Below are positions 61,466 through 64,000 of a stretch of DNA of 64,000 nucleotides, one piece after another. Within the stretch, counting starts at the first letter, position 1; each line of letters opens with the position of its first letter. The notes under the pieces are model-generated. The model saw only the letters and a list, made by a program, of their open reading frames with translations, was not told the origin of the DNA and did no database searches. Origin of the DNA: Stromatinia cepivora. Its lineage: Eukaryota; Ascomycota; Leotiomycetes; Helotiales; Sclerotiniaceae. The translations under genes were made by a program, and so were the position numbers. Location of the stretch: assembly GCA_014898415.1 (NCBI GenBank), contig RCTD01000018.1:997001-1061000 (forward strand). Reading direction: 5' to 3'.

Positions 61466-64000
61466 GTCTTCCCTTCGGAGCTTCGTTTTCGAAAAGCCGA
61501 TGAATTGTTGATCTATTTGTAACTACAGGGAACCATTAATTGATAAAGCGATTATAATATAGAATGGTTTTTGTATTATAAATAAAAAGATAAATAATAA
61601 TAATAACAATAACAAAAATATATATAATCTACTTTTTGAAGGTTATATAAATTCATCGGAATTCCATTTTCGAAATTTTATATTTTGGTATTGTAATTGT
61701 AATATTATATTTTAAAACTTTTTGTTATTCTCTTTATTATATTTCAATCCTTTTCTGAATTGATAGTGCATTTGGTTTATATACCTCTACAACTTATATA
61801 TCCAATATATCTTTATTATATTAAACATATCGTTTATTACGATAATACGAAATCTTTATTTAAAGGAAAGGTAATAAACGAGGAATGCTCTTTTCTAAAA
61901 GGATCCGATCTAATGTATATAGAATATATCCAAAAGAAGAAACTCTATATAGCGCCATCAGAAGATATTAATTCTATAATAAATCGTTTGTTGTGACTTC
62001 GTTGCAAATAGCAGACAGCCGAAATAGGCTCGCTGGAAAAGGCTATACTATTGGGGAAATTGAAGGGTCGATAAATTAAATTCATATAAAAGATAAAAAC
62101 CTTCTTTTGCAAATAAAAGAAATATAATTTGATATGGTTATTCTATAATACGAAGGAAGCCATATTGGTATTAAATATATAGGTAGAGAAGTTGGTAAAG
62201 TTGATGGAGATATGTATGAATTTATGATGATATTCTGTTAATACATTGGGTATAATTTATTGTATTTCTTGTTAACAATTGGGTAGTTATATCAATAGCC
62301 AGTGGATAAACTAATGAGTGATGATAAACTGAAGGATATAATGAGTGATGATAAACTGAAGGATATTATTAGCAAAGAGAATGAAGAAAAGATCCCCGAA
62401 ACTCCTCCGACTCGATCATCGAAATCCGTTTGTACTCCGCCAACGAAATCGATACATCGAAAGACAATCAAAAGCAAAACCAAAAGTATTAAAAGTATTG
62501 GCGGGATAACAACGAAAAAGTCATGGGTTACTGTACTTCGAATAACCAAAACGAAATCTATCAGGAAAACTTCCAAATCAGCTTTTGTCAAAAAAAAAGT
62601 ATCAAAACCGATTGAATTTCTTAATAACGATGATAAAGATCTACAATAATTTAATATTAAATCATCAAATCTTAAAAAACTTAAAAAAGAAAAGATTTCA
62701 ATAACTAATATACTATTCCCATTTCCGATAAATTCTGATAAATTAAATCCAGTTTTTAAAACCAATATAATATTGTTAATCGTTTGTCAAGAATCGTTGA
62801 TAGTCTTAATGAAATCAATAACATTTATAATAGAGAAATCAACAATTCAAATTAAGGGTTTCGATTTTTTGAAGGATTTTAACAATAATGATATAAGTAT
62901 TATTCTAGATGAGTATAATTAGTTGACGAAAAAGCTTCTAGATCGATATAACGAATATAATGATTTGAATTTAATTAATCAATAATTAAATATTAATAAA
63001 TCTTTCGGATCTCGATTACAAAATATAATTAAATCTTTTTTTATATTCATTTCCATAATGATTCTATAAATTTCCTATCAGGATTCCATTATCGAAAAAT
63101 ATATTCAGCGAATATTCTATCAATCGATGGAATTGAATACTAATAAGGATTTGGACAATATAAATGAGGATAAATTGTTGAAGAAGAAGATAAAAAAGCA
63201 AAAAAAGTGTGAATATTTGATAGTGAAATGAAAATAATATATTTGTAATGATTTATTAGGGTAAATTGATTATATAAAAGTTTTTAAATATAAATATTTT
63301 AATTTTTTAATACAAATATGAATTCTTTTTGTCTTTATAATATATTTTGATAATATTATTTTTTTGTTTTTCATCATTATTATAATAACGATACATTTTC
63401 TTTTTTGTAATTCTTCAAATACCTTTTGATATATATTAAGTTTCATAAAGCTTTTTATGTATCTTTTATTAATTGATAGTCTTTCCATTATACCAGATAT
63501 TGCATTCCTTGTTCTCTTTTTTTATAAACTAGTATTTTTTCGATTTCATATTCTATATATCCTTTAATTTCTTCAGGAAACAGAGAATCAGCAGTATCTT
63601 CGCATTCAAATTATGATTCGAATAACGAGATATAAAAGATATTATATATTTTGTATAATACTGGAAATATTAATTTATATATTTATCCATTATTCCTAAT
63701 ATTGATAATAATAAAGGGGCTTATAAAACAATCGAAGAATTTTTTTTTGGATTATAACTGTTTGATGTTTTTGATATTGAATATAACCTTATCATTGATA
63801 TAGAATCGTTAGGGTAAATCTTTTTTATTATTCTTTAATCTTTTCTTTATTAAATTATTCCAAATTTCTATTAGTTTTGCTCTTTCCTGGTTTAACAATT
63901 TGATATATTTTCGTATAGTAGATGCCTTCCCTTCAATATCGGTGTCTTCGTTGATATAATTAAATATGGGCAGATATCTATATATTGTTTTAAACGATAT
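61466..64000. other. Very AT-rich block, probably RIP-degraded repeat DNA
   Basis: 2.5 kb of strongly AT-rich sequence with many ATAT/TTATAA runs and no conserved gene. One moderately long open frame is at 62302-62649 (listed next). The composition differs sharply from the gene-bearing DNA to the left and runs to the window edge. Confidence 0.7.
62302..62649 (+). CDS. Doubtful Lys/Ser-rich open frame, 115 aa
   Basis: Starts with a 27-bp exact-type duplication encoding MSDDKLKDI twice, followed by a basic Lys/Ser/Thr/Ile-rich stretch (KSIHRKTIKSKTKSIKS). It is not recognisable as any family. It may be a remnant of a transposon protein in decayed DNA or a chance frame in AT-rich sequence. A second frame overlaps it on the opposite strand (62292-62765), which argues against real coding. 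Confidence 0.2.
   Translation: MDKLMSDDKLKDIMSDDKLKDIISKENEEKIPETPPTRSSKSVCTPPTKSIHRKTIKSKTKSIKSIGGITTKKSWVTVLRITKTKSIRKTSKSAFVKKKVSKPIEFLNNDDKDLQ

Overview
This is a nuclear window from a filamentous ascomycete. Introns are short (about 45-220 nt, mostly 50-60) with GT-AG ends and GCTAAC/CTRAY branch points. A single dispersed 5S rRNA gene sits between protein genes, and repeats show transition-only decay typical of repeat-induced point mutation (RIP). The gene content fits a leotiomycete of the Botrytis/Sclerotinia type; that placement is an inference.

Positions 1 to about 44.2 kb hold mostly housekeeping genes. In order: the tail of an arrestin-like adaptor with PPxY motifs, a HAD-type hydrolase, EMC1 (ER insertase), an SDR lacking the usual catalytic pair, a decayed RNA 3'-phosphate cyclase (RTCA) pseudogene, a large BTB-like protein of unknown role, a VOC/glyoxalase protein, the mitochondrial tRNA t6A dehydratase (TCD family), a Ser/Thr-rich cell-surface protein, a 5S rRNA gene, RAD5, an NDUFAF6-like complex I assembly factor, a small Cys-rich protein, vacuolar alkaline phosphatase (PHO8), ribosomal protein eL34, PRP8 and a Myb/SANT protein. 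A 423-bp MITE occurs at 19.2 kb and 39.5 kb in opposite orientation. The copies differ at 14 sites, all transitions.

Positions 44.2 to 46.5 kb are a microsatellite-rich spacer containing a roughly 130-bp relic of a cytochrome P450 heme-binding region.

Positions 46.5 to 57.5 kb form a compact diterpenoid gene cluster, apparently intact. It holds a bifunctional class II/class I diterpene synthase (DTDD plus DEFME and NSE motifs, 940 aa), P450 A (496 aa), a DHA2-type MFS exporter (567 aa, 13 exons) and P450 B (518 aa). They form two divergent pairs, each with about 0.87 kb of shared upstream DNA. An opsin-like seven-helix membrane protein lies beside the cluster at 59.1-60.6 kb. No GGPP synthase or pathway transcription factor is visible. 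The likely logic is GGPP cyclised by the synthase, oxidised by two P450s and exported by the MFS. The product cannot be read from the sequence.

Positions 60.6 to 64 kb are gene-poor and very AT-rich, with RIP-like repeat remnants. All exon structures below were assembled by hand from splice signals, reading frame and family conservation; reading frames close in every multi-exon model given.
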